DNA of 7,923 nt from Lachnospiraceae bacterium (GTDB lineage: Bacteria > Bacillota > Clostridia > Lachnospirales > Lachnospiraceae): assembly GCA_014804225.1 (NCBI GenBank), contig JAAVAF010000087.1, forward strand, positions 1 to 7,923. The letters are read 5' to 3'. A model generated the notes under the pieces. The model saw only the letters and a program-made list of their open reading frames with translations. It was not told the DNA's origin and ran no database searches. The position numbers were made by a program, and so were the translations under genes. Position 1 is the first letter of the stretch. Each line of letters begins with the position of its first letter. This document shows positions 1 through 7,230 of the stretch, piece by piece.

Positions 1-1928
1 ATCGCCGCTCTTGTCGAATACTTGTAGCCCATCGCCTTAATGCTGTCAAGCACCTCTGCTGTCTTTGTCGCACCATGAATATTGATAACTTTCTCCAAAA
101 TCTGCTTTAACTGCTTCTTGCCTACATGAAAATCCACTTCAAGCAGCAATTCGTCCTCAGGCGTATTTCTCTCTACAAACTCCAAATCCTGTGGAAGAAT
201 CTCATTAAAGATAAAACGTCCAAGCGTTGACTCAACAATCGCCGTAACCGTTTCACCGTTCTCCAACGTCTTTGTCACACGCACCTTGATTCTGGAGTGC
301 AATGTACAGGCGCCATTCTCATAAGCAAGAATTGCCTCGTTGACATTCTTAAAGAATTTGCCCTCGCCCACTGCACCGGGACGCTCCTGTGTCAGATAAT
401 AGATACCAAGCACCATATCCTGTGAAGGAACGGCAACAGGACCGCCGTCCGACGGCTTCAGCAAATTGTTCGGTGAAAGCAGCAAGAATCTGCACTCTGC
501 CTGCGCTTCCACAGAAAGCGGAAGATGTACCGCCATCTGGTCGCCGTCAAAGTCCGCATTAAACGCGGTACATACAAGCGGATGAAGCTTGATCGCCTTA
601 CCTTCCACAAGAATCGGCTCAAATGCCTGAATACCAAGTCTGTGAAGTGTCGGTGCACGATTTAACATTACCGGATGCTCCTTAATTACATCCTCAAGCA
701 CATCCCACACTGCCTGATCCAGTTTCTCCACAAGTTTTTTCGCATGTTTTATATTCTGTGAAATCTGCCTTGATACAAGCTCTTTCATAACGAAAGGCTT
801 AAACAGCTCAATCGCCATCTCTTTTGGCAGACCACACTGATAAATCTTTAATTCAGGACCAACAACGATAACCGAACGTCCGGAATAGTCAACACGCTTA
901 CCAAGCAGATTCTGACGGAAGCGTCCCGATTTACCCTTAAGCATGTCGGAAAGGGACTTCAAAGCACGATTTCCCGGACCAGTAACAGGTCGTCCGCGTC
1001 TGCCGTTGTCAATCAACGCATCCACTGCCTCCTGAAGCATTCTCTTTTCGTTACGCACAATAATATCAGGCGCACCAAGCTCCAAAAGTCTCTTTAAACG
1101 GTTATTTCTATTTATAATTCTTCGATACAAATCATTCAAATCCGACGTCGCAAAACGTCCGCCGTCAAGCTGTACCATAGGACGTAAATCAGGCGGAAGC
1201 ACAGGAATCACGTCAAGTACCATCCACTCCGGTCTGTTTCCCGATGCTCTAAATGACTCGACAACTTCAAGCCGTTTTACAATCTTAGCACGTTTTTGCC
1301 CTTTTGTGTTATCATTCTTAAGTTCTGCGGAAAGTTCGTCGCATTCTTTCTCAAGATCAATCGCACAAAGAAGCTCCTTAATCGCCTCTGCGCCCATGCC
1401 CACACGGAATGTATTTCTTCCGTATTTTTCCACATTGTCCTGATACTCTTTTTCTGACAATACCTGTTTGTATTCCAAATCCGTATCAAGCGGATCAAGA
1501 ACAATATAAGATGCAAAATACAATACTTTCTCAAGCACTCGTGGCGTCAGGTCAAGAATCAATCCCATACGGCTTGGAATGCCCTTAAAGTACCAGATAT
1601 GAGATACCGGAGCCGCAAGCTCAATATGACCCATACGCTCTCTACGCACGCTTGACTTTGTGACTTCAACGCCACATCTGTCACAGATAACACCCTTATA
1701 TCGTATTTTCTTATATTTACCACAATGACACTCCCAGTCCTTGCTCGGCCCGAAAATCTTCTCACAATACAGACCATCGCGCTCAGGTTTTAAGGTTCTG
1801 TAGTTGATTGTTTCGGGCTTTGTCACTTCGCCCTTTGACCACTCTCTGATTTTCTCAGGAGAAGCAAGACCTATTTTTATCGCATCAAATGAAATAGACT
1901 GACTCTGTTCATTTTTAATCTCAGACAT
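1..1928 (-). CDS. rpoC: DNA-directed RNA polymerase subunit beta' (N-terminal 642 codons, 3' end beyond window)
   Basis: Largest subunit of RNA polymerase; it forms the clamp and carries the catalytic magnesium site. The reading frame is open from the ATG at 1926-1928 to the left window edge. The protein starts MSEIKNEQ. Visible in order: the zinc-binding motif with Cys67, Cys69, Cys82 and Cys85 (CHCG and CDRCG); clamp helices around residues 262-305 (DLYRRIINRNNRLKRLLELG), the main sigma-binding surface; the switch/lid region with RFRQNLLGKRVDYSGRS near 336-352; and the catalytic loop NADFDGD at 457-463 with its three aspartates. The bridge helix, trigger loop and C-terminal clamp lie outside the window. 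The start is supported by GGAAGGAG at 1936-1943, seven bases upstream. The gene follows rpoB after only 28 bp, so the two are cotranscribed. The part in view shows no frameshift or missing key residue. Identification is certain from these motifs. Confidence 0.98.
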   Translation of the reverse strand, partial: MSEIKNEQSQSISFDAIKIGLASPEKIREWSKGEVTKPETINYRTLKPERDGLYCEKIFGPSKDWECHCGKYKKIRYKGVICDRCGVEVTKSSVRRERMGHIELAAPVSHIWYFKGIPSRMGLILDLTPRVLEKVLYFASYIVLDPLDTDLEYKQVLSEKEYQDNVEKYGRNTFRVGMGAEAIKELLCAIDLEKECDELSAELKNDNTKGQKRAKIVKRLEVVESFRASGNRPEWMVLDVIPVLPPDLRPMVQLDGGRFATSDLNDLYRRIINRNNRLKRLLELGAPDIIVRNEKRMLQEAVDALIDNGRRGRPVTGPGNRALKSLSDMLKGKSGRFRQNLLGKRVDYSGRSVIVVGPELKIYQCGLPKEMAIELFKPFVMKELVSRQISQNIKHAKKLVEKLDQAVWDVLEDVIKEHPVMLNRAPTLHRLGIQAFEPILVEGKAIKLHPLVCTAFNADFDGDQMAVHLPLSVEAQAECRFLLLSPNNLLKPSDGGPVAVPSQDMVLGIYYLTQERPGAVGEGKFFKNVNEAILAYENGACTLHSRIKVRVTKTLENGETVTAIVESTLGRFIFNEILPQDLEFVERNTPEDELLLEVDFHVGKKQLKQILEKVINIHGATKTAEVLDSIKAMGYKYSTRAA

Positions 1929-1956
1929 TTCGGCACTCCTTCCAGATATATATTTT

Positions 1957-4900
1957 TTACTCTGCAAAATCATCATCGAAGCTGCTGTCATCGGCAAATT
2001 CATCATCTGAAAAATCGTCGTCAGCAAAATCATCATCAGCAAACACATCCTCCTCCGCGTCAACCAAGTCACCGCTCACATCAAATTCCTTCTGCTGATA
2101 ACCCTCAAGCTTCTCCCTGTTGTCGTATTTGTTGTCGCCCTCCATTTCCACACGGAAATCGGAATCACTATAGTCAACCGACTCTTTTAGTTCGACCTCG
2201 TTTCGATCCTCATCGTAAACCTTGACATCAAGACCAAGCGACTGCAATTCCTTAAGCAATACCTTGAATGATTCGGGAATGCCGGGCTCAGGGATATTCT
2301 CTCCCTTGATGATCGCCTCATATGTCTTTACACGTCCGACAACATCATCGGATTTCACAGTCAAAATCTCCTGTAAGGTATGAGATGCACCATACGCCTC
2401 AAGCGCCCACACCTCCATCTCACCAAAACGCTGTCCGCCGAACTGTGCCTTACCGCCGAGAGGCTGCTGTGTTACCATTCCGTACGGTCCGGTAGAACGC
2501 GCATGAATCTTGTCATCTACAAGGTGATGCAGTTTCAGATAATGCATGTGTCCGATTGTTACCGGGCTGTCAAAATATTCACCCGTTCTTCCGTCACGAA
2601 GTCTTACCTTACCATCTCTTGAAATCGGAACGCCTTTCCAAACCTTTCTGTGCTCTCTGTTTTCTGACAGATAATCAAGCACTTCCGGAAGAAGCTCTGC
2701 CTTATGCTTTGCTTCAAATTCCTCCCACTCAAGGTTTACATAATCATTTGCAAGTTCCAGCGTATCCATAATATCCGCTTCGTTTGCACCGTCAAATACA
2801 GGTGTTGATACGTTAAATCCAAGCGCCTTTGCCGCAAGGGAAAGGTGGATTTCAAGCACCTGGCCAATATTCATACGCGAAGGCACACCGAGCGGATTTA
2901 ATACAATGTCAAGTGGTCTACCGTTTGGCAGATACGGCATATCCTCCACAGGAAGCACGCGGGAAACAACACCCTTGTTACCGTGACGGCCAGCCATCTT
3001 GTCACCAACCGAAATCTTTCTCTTCTGTGCAATATAAATACGTACCGACTGGTTGACGCCAGGCGCAAGCTCCGTATCGCCCGCTGCTCTTGAGAATACC
3101 TTTGCATCAACAACCACGCCGTATTCACCGTGCGGAACCTTGAGTGAAGTATCACGCACTTCTCTTGCTTTCTCACCAAAAATCGCTCGAAGAAGCCGCT
3201 CCTCTGCGGTCAGCTCCGTCTCTCCCTTCGGTGTAACCTTACCGACAAGAATATCACCCGCACGCACCTCGGCACCGACACGGATAATTCCTCTATCATC
3301 CAAATCTTTCAGCGCGTCATCTCCGACACCCGGTACATCTCGTGTAATTTCCTCGGGTCCAAGCTTTGTATCACGCGCATCTGTTTCATATTCCTCAATA
3401 TGAATCGATGTGTAGACATCTTCCATAACAAGACGCTCACTCAACAGTACGGCATCCTCGTAGTTATAACCCTCCCATGTCATAAAACCGATCAGAGGAT
3501 TCTTTCCAAGTCCGAGCTCTCCGCCGCTTGTGGAAGCACCGTCCGCAATAACCTGCCCCTGGGCTACATGGTCCCCCTTAAACACAATGGGCTTCTGATT
3601 GTAACAGTTCGACTGGTTGCTTCGTTCAAATTTATGCAGATGAAAGTCTGCTTTTTCGCCGTCATCATAGGCAATCTTAATCAGCTTCGAATCAACATAG
3701 GTAATCGTACCTGCTTTCTTTGCGACAACACACACACCTGAATCGACAGCCGTTTTTACTTCCATACCCGTACCAACAACAGGCGCTTCCGTAAACAACA
3801 GAGGCACTGCCTGACGCTGCATGTTAGAACCCATCAGCGCACGATTTGCGTCATCGTTCTGCAAGAACGGAATCAACGCCGTCGCTACAGAGAACACCAT
3901 CTTCGGCGACACGTCCATATACTCAAACATCGCCTTCGGGTATTCCTGCGTTTCATCAAGGTAACGACCCGATACCGAATTACGAACAAAGTAGCCATTC
4001 TCATCAAGCTGCTCGTTCGCCTGTGCTACATGATAATTATCCTCCTCGTCGGCAGTCATGTATATAACCTCATCCGTAACGCGCGGATTGTTCGGGTCTG
4101 ATTTATCAATTTTTCTGTACGGAGCCTCAATAAAGCCATATTCATTGATTCTCGCATACGATGCAAGCGAGTTAATCAATCCGATATTCGGACCTTCCGG
4201 CGTCTCAATCGGACACATTCTTCCATAGTGGGAATAGTGTACGTCTCGCACCTCGAATCCTGCACGGTCTCTTGACAAACCACCCGGTCCTAATGCTGAA
4301 AGACGTCTCTTATGCGTCAACTCGCCGAGCGGATTGTTCTGATCCATAAACTGCGAAAGCTGTGAAGATCCAAAGAACTCTTTAATAGCAGCCTGTACAG
4401 GTTTTATGTTAATCAATGCCTGCGGTGATACATCATCGGAGTCATGTGTCGTCATACGCTCGCGTACCACACGCTCCATTCTTGATAAACCGATGCGGTA
4501 CTGATTCTGTAAAAGCTCTCCTACCGCTCTGATACGTCTATTACCCAAATGGTCAATGTCATCGCTGTTTCCAAGGCCATACTCAAGATGCATATTATAA
4601 TTGATTGACGCTATAATATCTTCCTTTGTGATGTGCTTTGGAATCAGCTCATGCACATTTCGCATAATCGCGTCCGCAAGTTCCTCGGGATTCTCAGAGT
4701 ACTCCTCTAAAATCTGGCGAAGTACAGGGAAATAAACCTGCTCCGTAATACCAAGACTTCTCGGGTCGCAATCAACAAAGTTTGTGATGTCCACCATCAT
4801 ATTGGAAAGTACCTTTACAATCTTTTCCTCTGTCTGAATCCACACAAACGGAACCGCTGCATTCTGAATTGCATCTGCAATCTCAACGGTTACCTTATCG

Positions 4901-5832
4901 CCTTTCGCACCAAGCACCTCGCCGCTGAAAGGATCTACAACATCTTCCGCCAAAATCTGATTTCTGATTCGATTTTTGAGCGCAAGTTTTTTGTTAAATT
5001 TATAACGACCGACCTTTGCAAGGTCATACCTTCTAGGATCAAAGAACATCGCCGTAACAAGGTTTTCTGCGCTGTCCAAACTGAACGGCTCACCCGGACG
5101 AATCTTACTGTAAAGCTCCTTTAAGCCCTCCTGATAATTCTCAGCGGTATCCTTTGCAAAACTTGCATGAATTTTGGGTTCATCGCCAAACAATTCCAAA
5201 ATCTCTTCATTTGTGCCTACACCAAGCGCACGGATAAATACCGTGATCGGCACCTTTCTTGTTCTATCTACACGAACATAGAAAACATCATTGGAATCTG
5301 TTTCGTACTCCAACCATGCTCCTCTATTGGGGATCACTGTACAGGAAAATAATCTCTTACCAATCTTGTCATGAGCAACACCATAATAAATGCCCGGTGA
5401 ACGAACTAACTGACTGACAATAACACGCTCCGCACCGTTAATAACAAATGTACCTGTTTCTGTCATCAACGGAAAATTGCCCATAAAAATTTCATGTTCG
5501 CTGATTTCTTCCTTTTCTTTATTATGAAGGCGAACTTTAATCTTTACAGGGGCTTCATACGTTAAATCACGTTCCTTACACTCCTCGATCGTGTGCTTGA
5601 TTTCGTCCTCTGCGAGAACATAATCAACAAATTCCAAGCTTAAACGTCCGCTGTAATCTGTGATAGGAGAGATATCTGCCAGTGCTTCTTTGAAGCCTTC
5701 CTCGAGAAACCATTTGTATGAGTCCTTCTGCACTTCGATGAGATTTGGCATTTCCAAAACCTCTTCTTGTCTTTGGTAGCTCATACGCATCGTTTTTCCC
5801 GAAACAACCTGACGTAATCTGTTCTTTTCCAT
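1957..5832 (-). CDS. rpoB: DNA-directed RNA polymerase subunit beta, 1291 aa
   Basis: Second-largest polymerase subunit; with beta' it forms the active-site cleft and is the rifampicin target. I start it at the ATG at 5830-5832 (MEKNRLRQVV), because a GGGGTGA site lies 7 bases upstream and homologues begin there; an in-frame ATG at 5874 would add 14 residues but has only a weak site. Visible: GTFVINGAERVIVSQL near 127-142; rifampicin cluster 487-519 (FGSSQLSQFMDQ, THKRRLSALGPGGL) with Gln494, Asp497, His507 and Ser512, the sensitive-type residues at E. coli 513, 516, 526 and 531; active-site DKMAGRHGNKG at 944-954; and the conserved C-terminal segment QQPLGGKAQFGGQRFGEMEVW around 1122-1142. 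A segment of roughly 40 residues near 1027-1078 is absent from the Bacillus protein as I remember it. The last 32 residues are an acidic repeat tail. The gene has its own probable promoter upstream and rpoC 28 bp downstream. Confidence 0.98.
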   Translation of the reverse strand: MEKNRLRQVVSGKTMRMSYQRQEEVLEMPNLIEVQKDSYKWFLEEGFKEALADISPITDYSGRLSLEFVDYVLAEDEIKHTIEECKERDLTYEAPVKIKVRLHNKEKEEISEHEIFMGNFPLMTETGTFVINGAERVIVSQLVRSPGIYYGVAHDKIGKRLFSCTVIPNRGAWLEYETDSNDVFYVRVDRTRKVPITVFIRALGVGTNEEILELFGDEPKIHASFAKDTAENYQEGLKELYSKIRPGEPFSLDSAENLVTAMFFDPRRYDLAKVGRYKFNKKLALKNRIRNQILAEDVVDPFSGEVLGAKGDKVTVEIADAIQNAAVPFVWIQTEEKIVKVLSNMMVDITNFVDCDPRSLGITEQVYFPVLRQILEEYSENPEELADAIMRNVHELIPKHITKEDIIASINYNMHLEYGLGNSDDIDHLGNRRIRAVGELLQNQYRIGLSRMERVVRERMTTHDSDDVSPQALINIKPVQAAIKEFFGSSQLSQFMDQNNPLGELTHKRRLSALGPGGLSRDRAGFEVRDVHYSHYGRMCPIETPEGPNIGLINSLASYARINEYGFIEAPYRKIDKSDPNNPRVTDEVIYMTADEEDNYHVAQANEQLDENGYFVRNSVSGRYLDETQEYPKAMFEYMDVSPKMVFSVATALIPFLQNDDANRALMGSNMQRQAVPLLFTEAPVVGTGMEVKTAVDSGVCVVAKKAGTITYVDSKLIKIAYDDGEKADFHLHKFERSNQSNCYNQKPIVFKGDHVAQGQVIADGASTSGGELGLGKNPLIGFMTWEGYNYEDAVLLSERLVMEDVYTSIHIEEYETDARDTKLGPEEITRDVPGVGDDALKDLDDRGIIRVGAEVRAGDILVGKVTPKGETELTAEERLLRAIFGEKAREVRDTSLKVPHGEYGVVVDAKVFSRAAGDTELAPGVNQSVRIYIAQKRKISVGDKMAGRHGNKGVVSRVLPVEDMPYLPNGRPLDIVLNPLGVPSRMNIGQVLEIHLSLAAKALGFNVSTPVFDGANEADIMDTLELANDYVNLEWEEFEAKHKAELLPEVLDYLSENREHRKVWKGVPISRDGKVRLRDGRTGEYFDSPVTIGHMHYLKLHHLVDDKIHARSTGPYGMVTQQPLGGKAQFGGQRFGEMEVWALEAYGASHTLQEILTVKSDDVVGRVKTYEAIIKGENIPEPGIPESFKVLLKELQSLGLDVKVYDEDRNEVELKESVDYSDSDFRVEMEGDNKYDNREKLEGYQQKEFDVSGDLVDAEEDVFADDDFADDDFSDDEFADDSSFDDDFAE
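1960..2043 (-). repeat. degenerate 15-bp tandem repeat encoding the acidic RpoB tail
   Basis: The final codons of rpoB are built from degenerate five-residue units: FADDD, FADDD, FSDDE, FADDS, then S-FDDD-FAE. At the DNA level these are imperfect 15-bp units made of a Phe codon, a small residue and runs of GAT/GAC. The result is a short, strongly negative, probably disordered extension beyond the conserved core. Clostridial RpoB proteins often have variable acidic tails, so this is probably lineage-specific rather than aberrant. Such repeats can change length by slippage. Confidence 0.8.
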
Positions 5833-5839
5833 GACATTT

Positions 5840-5846
5840 TCACCCC
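5840..5846 (-). promoter_or_regulatory. rpoB ribosome binding site (decides the start)
   Basis: GGGGTGA sits 7 bases before the ATG at 5832. It matches the GGTGA part of the anti-Shine-Dalgarno complement, with one mismatch in GAGGTGA. The alternative in-frame ATGs at 5874 and 5865 have no comparable site. An out-of-frame ATG only 5 bases upstream of the chosen start is too close to the site to be used well. Confidence 0.7.
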
Positions 5847-5888
5847 GTTCTTCAATTATAGTCATATATTTCATGCACTATCTCTTAT

Positions 5889-5908
5889 CAGGAGTTAAGA
5901 AACACCTG
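5889..5908 (-). other. small imperfect hairpin in the rpoB leader
   Basis: On the minus strand the arms CAGGTGTT and AACTCCTG flank a four-base TCTT loop, giving eight positions with one T-T mismatch. It lies inside the roughly 120-nt leader between the putative rpoB promoter and the start codon. The leader is otherwise AU-rich, with only weak alternative pairings such as a 5-bp stem at 5933-5948. I recognise no known regulator binding site; the hairpin may have no function. Confidence 0.3.
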
Positions 5909-5958
5909 TTATTTAAAGTATGCTAAATAAGCCTATTTTTCACAATAGTGCACATTAC

Positions 5959-5987
5959 ATGTTATCACAAGTCATTTTGAAAGTCAA
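5959..5987 (-). promoter_or_regulatory. putative sigma-A promoter for rpoBC
   Basis: The minus strand reads TTGACT (5982-5987), a 17-bp spacer, then TAACAT (5959-5964), preceded by TGA, which supplies the TGn of an extended -10 element. The -35 matches consensus at 5 of 6 and the -10 at 4 of 6. Transcription would start near 5951-5953, giving a leader of about 120 nt. It sits just past the rplL-rpoB hairpin, so it could supply rpoBC transcripts independently of read-through from rplJL. Inference from sequence only. Confidence 0.65.
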
Positions 5988-6015
5988 TGAAATTTTTACA
6001 AAAATTGGATAATTT

Positions 6016-6047
6016 TAAGAAAGGGCGGAACTTAAGTCCCGCCCTTT
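6016..6047 (-). terminator. attenuator or partial terminator between rplL and rpoB
   Basis: Starting 18 bases after the rplL stop is a 12-bp stem with a four-base UUAA loop. Its arms read AAAGGGCGGGAC and GUUCCGCCCUUU. In minus-strand RNA the stem is complete with one G-U pair; in plus-strand RNA that position would be an A-C mismatch, so the structure fits minus-strand transcription. The following tract is only UUUCUU before AAAA, weaker than a full terminator, which fits partial termination. E. coli also has an attenuator in the rplL-rpoB gap that lowers polymerase relative to ribosomal protein transcripts. Confidence 0.75.
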
Positions 6048-6065
6048 AGAAGGTTTCGTTAAAAA

Positions 6066-6443
6066 TTATTTCAATGTAATCTTAGCGCCCTCAGCCTCAA
6101 GTTTTGCCTTGATATCATCAGCCTCAGCCTTAGCTGCTGCCTCTTTGAGTACCTTCGGTGCGTTGTCAACCAAATCCTTAGCTTCCTTCAAGCCAAGACC
6201 TGTTACTTCACGAACAACCTTGATAACCTTAACCTTGTTCGGTCCTACATCGGTAAGCTCTACATCGAACTCATCCTTCTCCTCTGCTGCCGGAGCTCCT
6301 GCACCGCCTGCTGCCATAACGACTGCACCTGCTGCTGCAGATACGCCGAATTCTTCCTCACAAGCCTTTACCAAATCGTTTAACTCTAAAACTGTAAGCT
6401 CTTTGATTGCTTCAATAAATTCTGCTGTTGTCAACTTTGCCAT
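6066..6443 (-). CDS. rplL: 50S ribosomal protein L7/L12, 125 aa
   Basis: Multicopy stalk protein of the large subunit; its dimers bind the L10 C-terminal helix and recruit and stimulate translational GTPases (EF-Tu, EF-G, IF2). The length is typical. The N-terminal dimerisation helices span residues 1-33 (MAKLTTAEFIEAIKELTVLE). A flexible Ala/Gly hinge follows at about 35-54 (SAAAGAVVMAAGGAGAPAAE). The globular C-terminal domain runs from about 57 to 125 and includes the conserved factor-binding helix region KVIKVVREVTGLGLKEAKDL at 72-91. GGAGGG at 6452-6457 lies 8 bases before the ATG at 6443. The gene is 47 bp downstream of rplJ, so both share a transcript and the L10 leader feedback. A hairpin follows directly after the stop. 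I see nothing abnormal. Confidence 0.98.
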   Translation of the reverse strand: MAKLTTAEFIEAIKELTVLELNDLVKACEEEFGVSAAAGAVVMAAGGAGAPAAEEKDEFDVELTDVGPNKVKVIKVVREVTGLGLKEAKDLVDNAPKVLKEAAAKAEADDIKAKLEAEGAKITLK

Positions 6444-6490
6444 TTTTATTTCCCTCCATCATTCATTTTTATCGTTTTCTTTGTTTTGTT

Positions 6491-7120
6491 TTACTCTGCC
6501 GCAGGTGCTTCCGCTGTTTCTGCTGCAGGCTCTTCTGCTGCAGGTGCTGCTGCTTCCTCTGCAACGGGTTCTGCCGCCGCTTCCTCTACAGGCGCTGCTG
6601 CCTCTTCTGCTGCAGGTGCCGGCTCACACGCGCTTGCGCCGCCCTTCTCTGCAATCTGATTAAGCACACGAGCGAAGTTTGTAATCGGTGACTTGATGCT
6701 TCCGAGGAACTTTGAAAGCAGTTCTTCTCTTGAAGGAATATTTGCGATCGCCTTCATACCTTCTGCATCATAGACAACACCCTCTACAACACCGGCTCTG
6801 ATTTCCAGTGCAGGACAGTTCTTTGCAAAATTGCTCACAATTCTTGCAGGAGCCGTTGCATCGTCCTTGCTTACTGCAATTGCGTTTGTTCCCTTAAGAT
6901 TTTCGCAAAGACCTTCAAATTCCGTACCCTGAAATGCACGGTTCATCAAAGTATTCTTGTAAACCTTGTAGGTAACGCCCGCCTCACGAAGCTGCTTACG
7001 AAAAACAGTATCCTGTGCAACCGTAATTCCGCTGTACTTTACAATGATAACGGATGCAGCATCTTTGATTGTAGCTGAAATTTCGTCAATGATCGGCTGT
7101 TTTAATTCAACTTTTGCCAT
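6491..7120 (-). CDS. rplJ: 50S ribosomal protein L10 with extended Ala/Glu/Pro tail, 209 aa
   Basis: L10 forms the base of the ribosomal stalk: its N-terminal globular domain binds 23S rRNA and its C-terminal helix anchors L7/L12 dimers. The globular domain is seen in residues 1-130 (VIIVKYSGITVAQDTVFRKQ near 24-43, KVYKNTLMNRAF at 52-63). The L12-binding helical part is about 129-160 (PSREELLSKFLGSIKSPITN onward). Residues 161-209 are a low-complexity tail of Ala, Glu and Pro, making the protein about 40 residues longer than the Bacillus or E. coli protein (about 165). A strong AAGGAGGT site at 7127-7134 stands 6 bases before the ATG at 7120. The gene is preceded by an L10-type leader with a terminator and followed after 47 bp by rplL, with which it forms the rplJL operon. 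In known systems the L10-L12 complex represses this operon by binding the leader. Confidence 0.97.
   Translation of the reverse strand: MAKVELKQPIIDEISATIKDAASVIIVKYSGITVAQDTVFRKQLREAGVTYKVYKNTLMNRAFQGTEFEGLCENLKGTNAIAVSKDDATAPARIVSNFAKNCPALEIRAGVVEGVVYDAEGMKAIANIPSREELLSKFLGSIKSPITNFARVLNQIAEKGGASACEPAPAAEEAAAPVEEAAAEPVAEEAAAPAAEEPAAETAEAPAAE
6494..6640 (-). repeat. low-complexity Ala/Glu/Pro coding repeat at the rplJ 3' end
   Basis: This stretch encodes L10 residues 161-209 and is built from recurring EEAAAP, PAAEE and EAAAEP blocks. An 18-base string beginning GCACCTGCAGCAG occurs twice. The composition is Ala, Glu and Pro almost throughout, with no aromatic residue. It resembles a flexible linker or tail rather than a folded domain, and reads like slippage-prone DNA. 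Confidence 0.75.
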
Positions 7121-7126
7121 TTTCTT

Positions 7127-7134
7127 ACCTCCTT
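7127..7134 (-). promoter_or_regulatory. rplJ ribosome binding site with an upstream complementary sequence
   Basis: AAGGAGGT lies 6 bases before the rplJ ATG, a near-perfect Shine-Dalgarno. CUCCUU in the same leader RNA, at plus positions 7205-7210, can pair with all six bases of AAGGAG at 7129-7134. The paired ends would enclose the three repeated hairpins at 7146-7199. The binding site itself is secure; its sequestration is only a possibility read from complementarity. Confidence 0.8.
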
Positions 7135-7145
7135 ATAGATTTATG

Positions 7146-7199
7146 GATTTGCACGCAAATAAGGCTTCGCACACGAATAAAGATTTGCACGCAAATCCT
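7146..7199 (-). repeat. three tandem 18-bp units, each an inverted repeat, in the rplJ leader
   Basis: On the plus strand the units are 7146-7163 (GATTTGCACGCAAATAAG), 7164-7181 (GCTTCGCACACGAATAAA) and 7182-7199 (GATTTGCACGCAAATCCT). Units 1 and 3 share their first 15 bases, while unit 2 is a diverged copy that keeps the symmetry. Each centre can fold: GATTTGC/GCAAATC arms in the third unit, one pair shorter in the first, and TTCG/CGAA in the middle. The array lies between the leader terminator and the rplJ ribosome binding site, so it is transcribed only when the terminator is read through. Function unknown; it could be a small dispersed repeat family or an RNA stability or translation element. 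Confidence 0.8.
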
Positions 7200-7230
7200 G
7201 CCGAAAGGAGTTATACGATATGTTTCTATC

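Noticed and set aside
1277..1777. Open frames on the minus strand inside rpoC in another frame
   Set aside because: Shadows of rpoC, whose own frame is continuous here and carries the zinc motif and clamp helices.
2898..3741. Several 75-116 codon frames on both strands inside rpoB
   Set aside because: They lie wholly within the conserved rpoB frame, overlap one another, and resemble no protein family.
5855..5860. Perfect TATAAT on the minus strand just before rpoB
   Set aside because: No -35-like hexamer 16-18 bp upstream, no TGn, and the start would fall about 15 bases before the ATG, on top of the ribosome binding site region. Likely chance in AT-rich DNA.
5833..5874. In-frame upstream ATG that would add 14 residues (MKYMTIIEERGENV) to RpoB
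   Set aside because: The ribosome binding site GGGGTGA lies inside this stretch and serves the ATG at 5832; homologues start at MEKNR. The upstream ATG has no convincing site.
6109..6663. Plus-strand open frame of 184 codons opposite rplL and rplJ
   Set aside because: It is the complement of Ala/Glu-rich coding DNA, giving Ser/Leu/Cys-rich nonsense; it spans two real genes and their gap.
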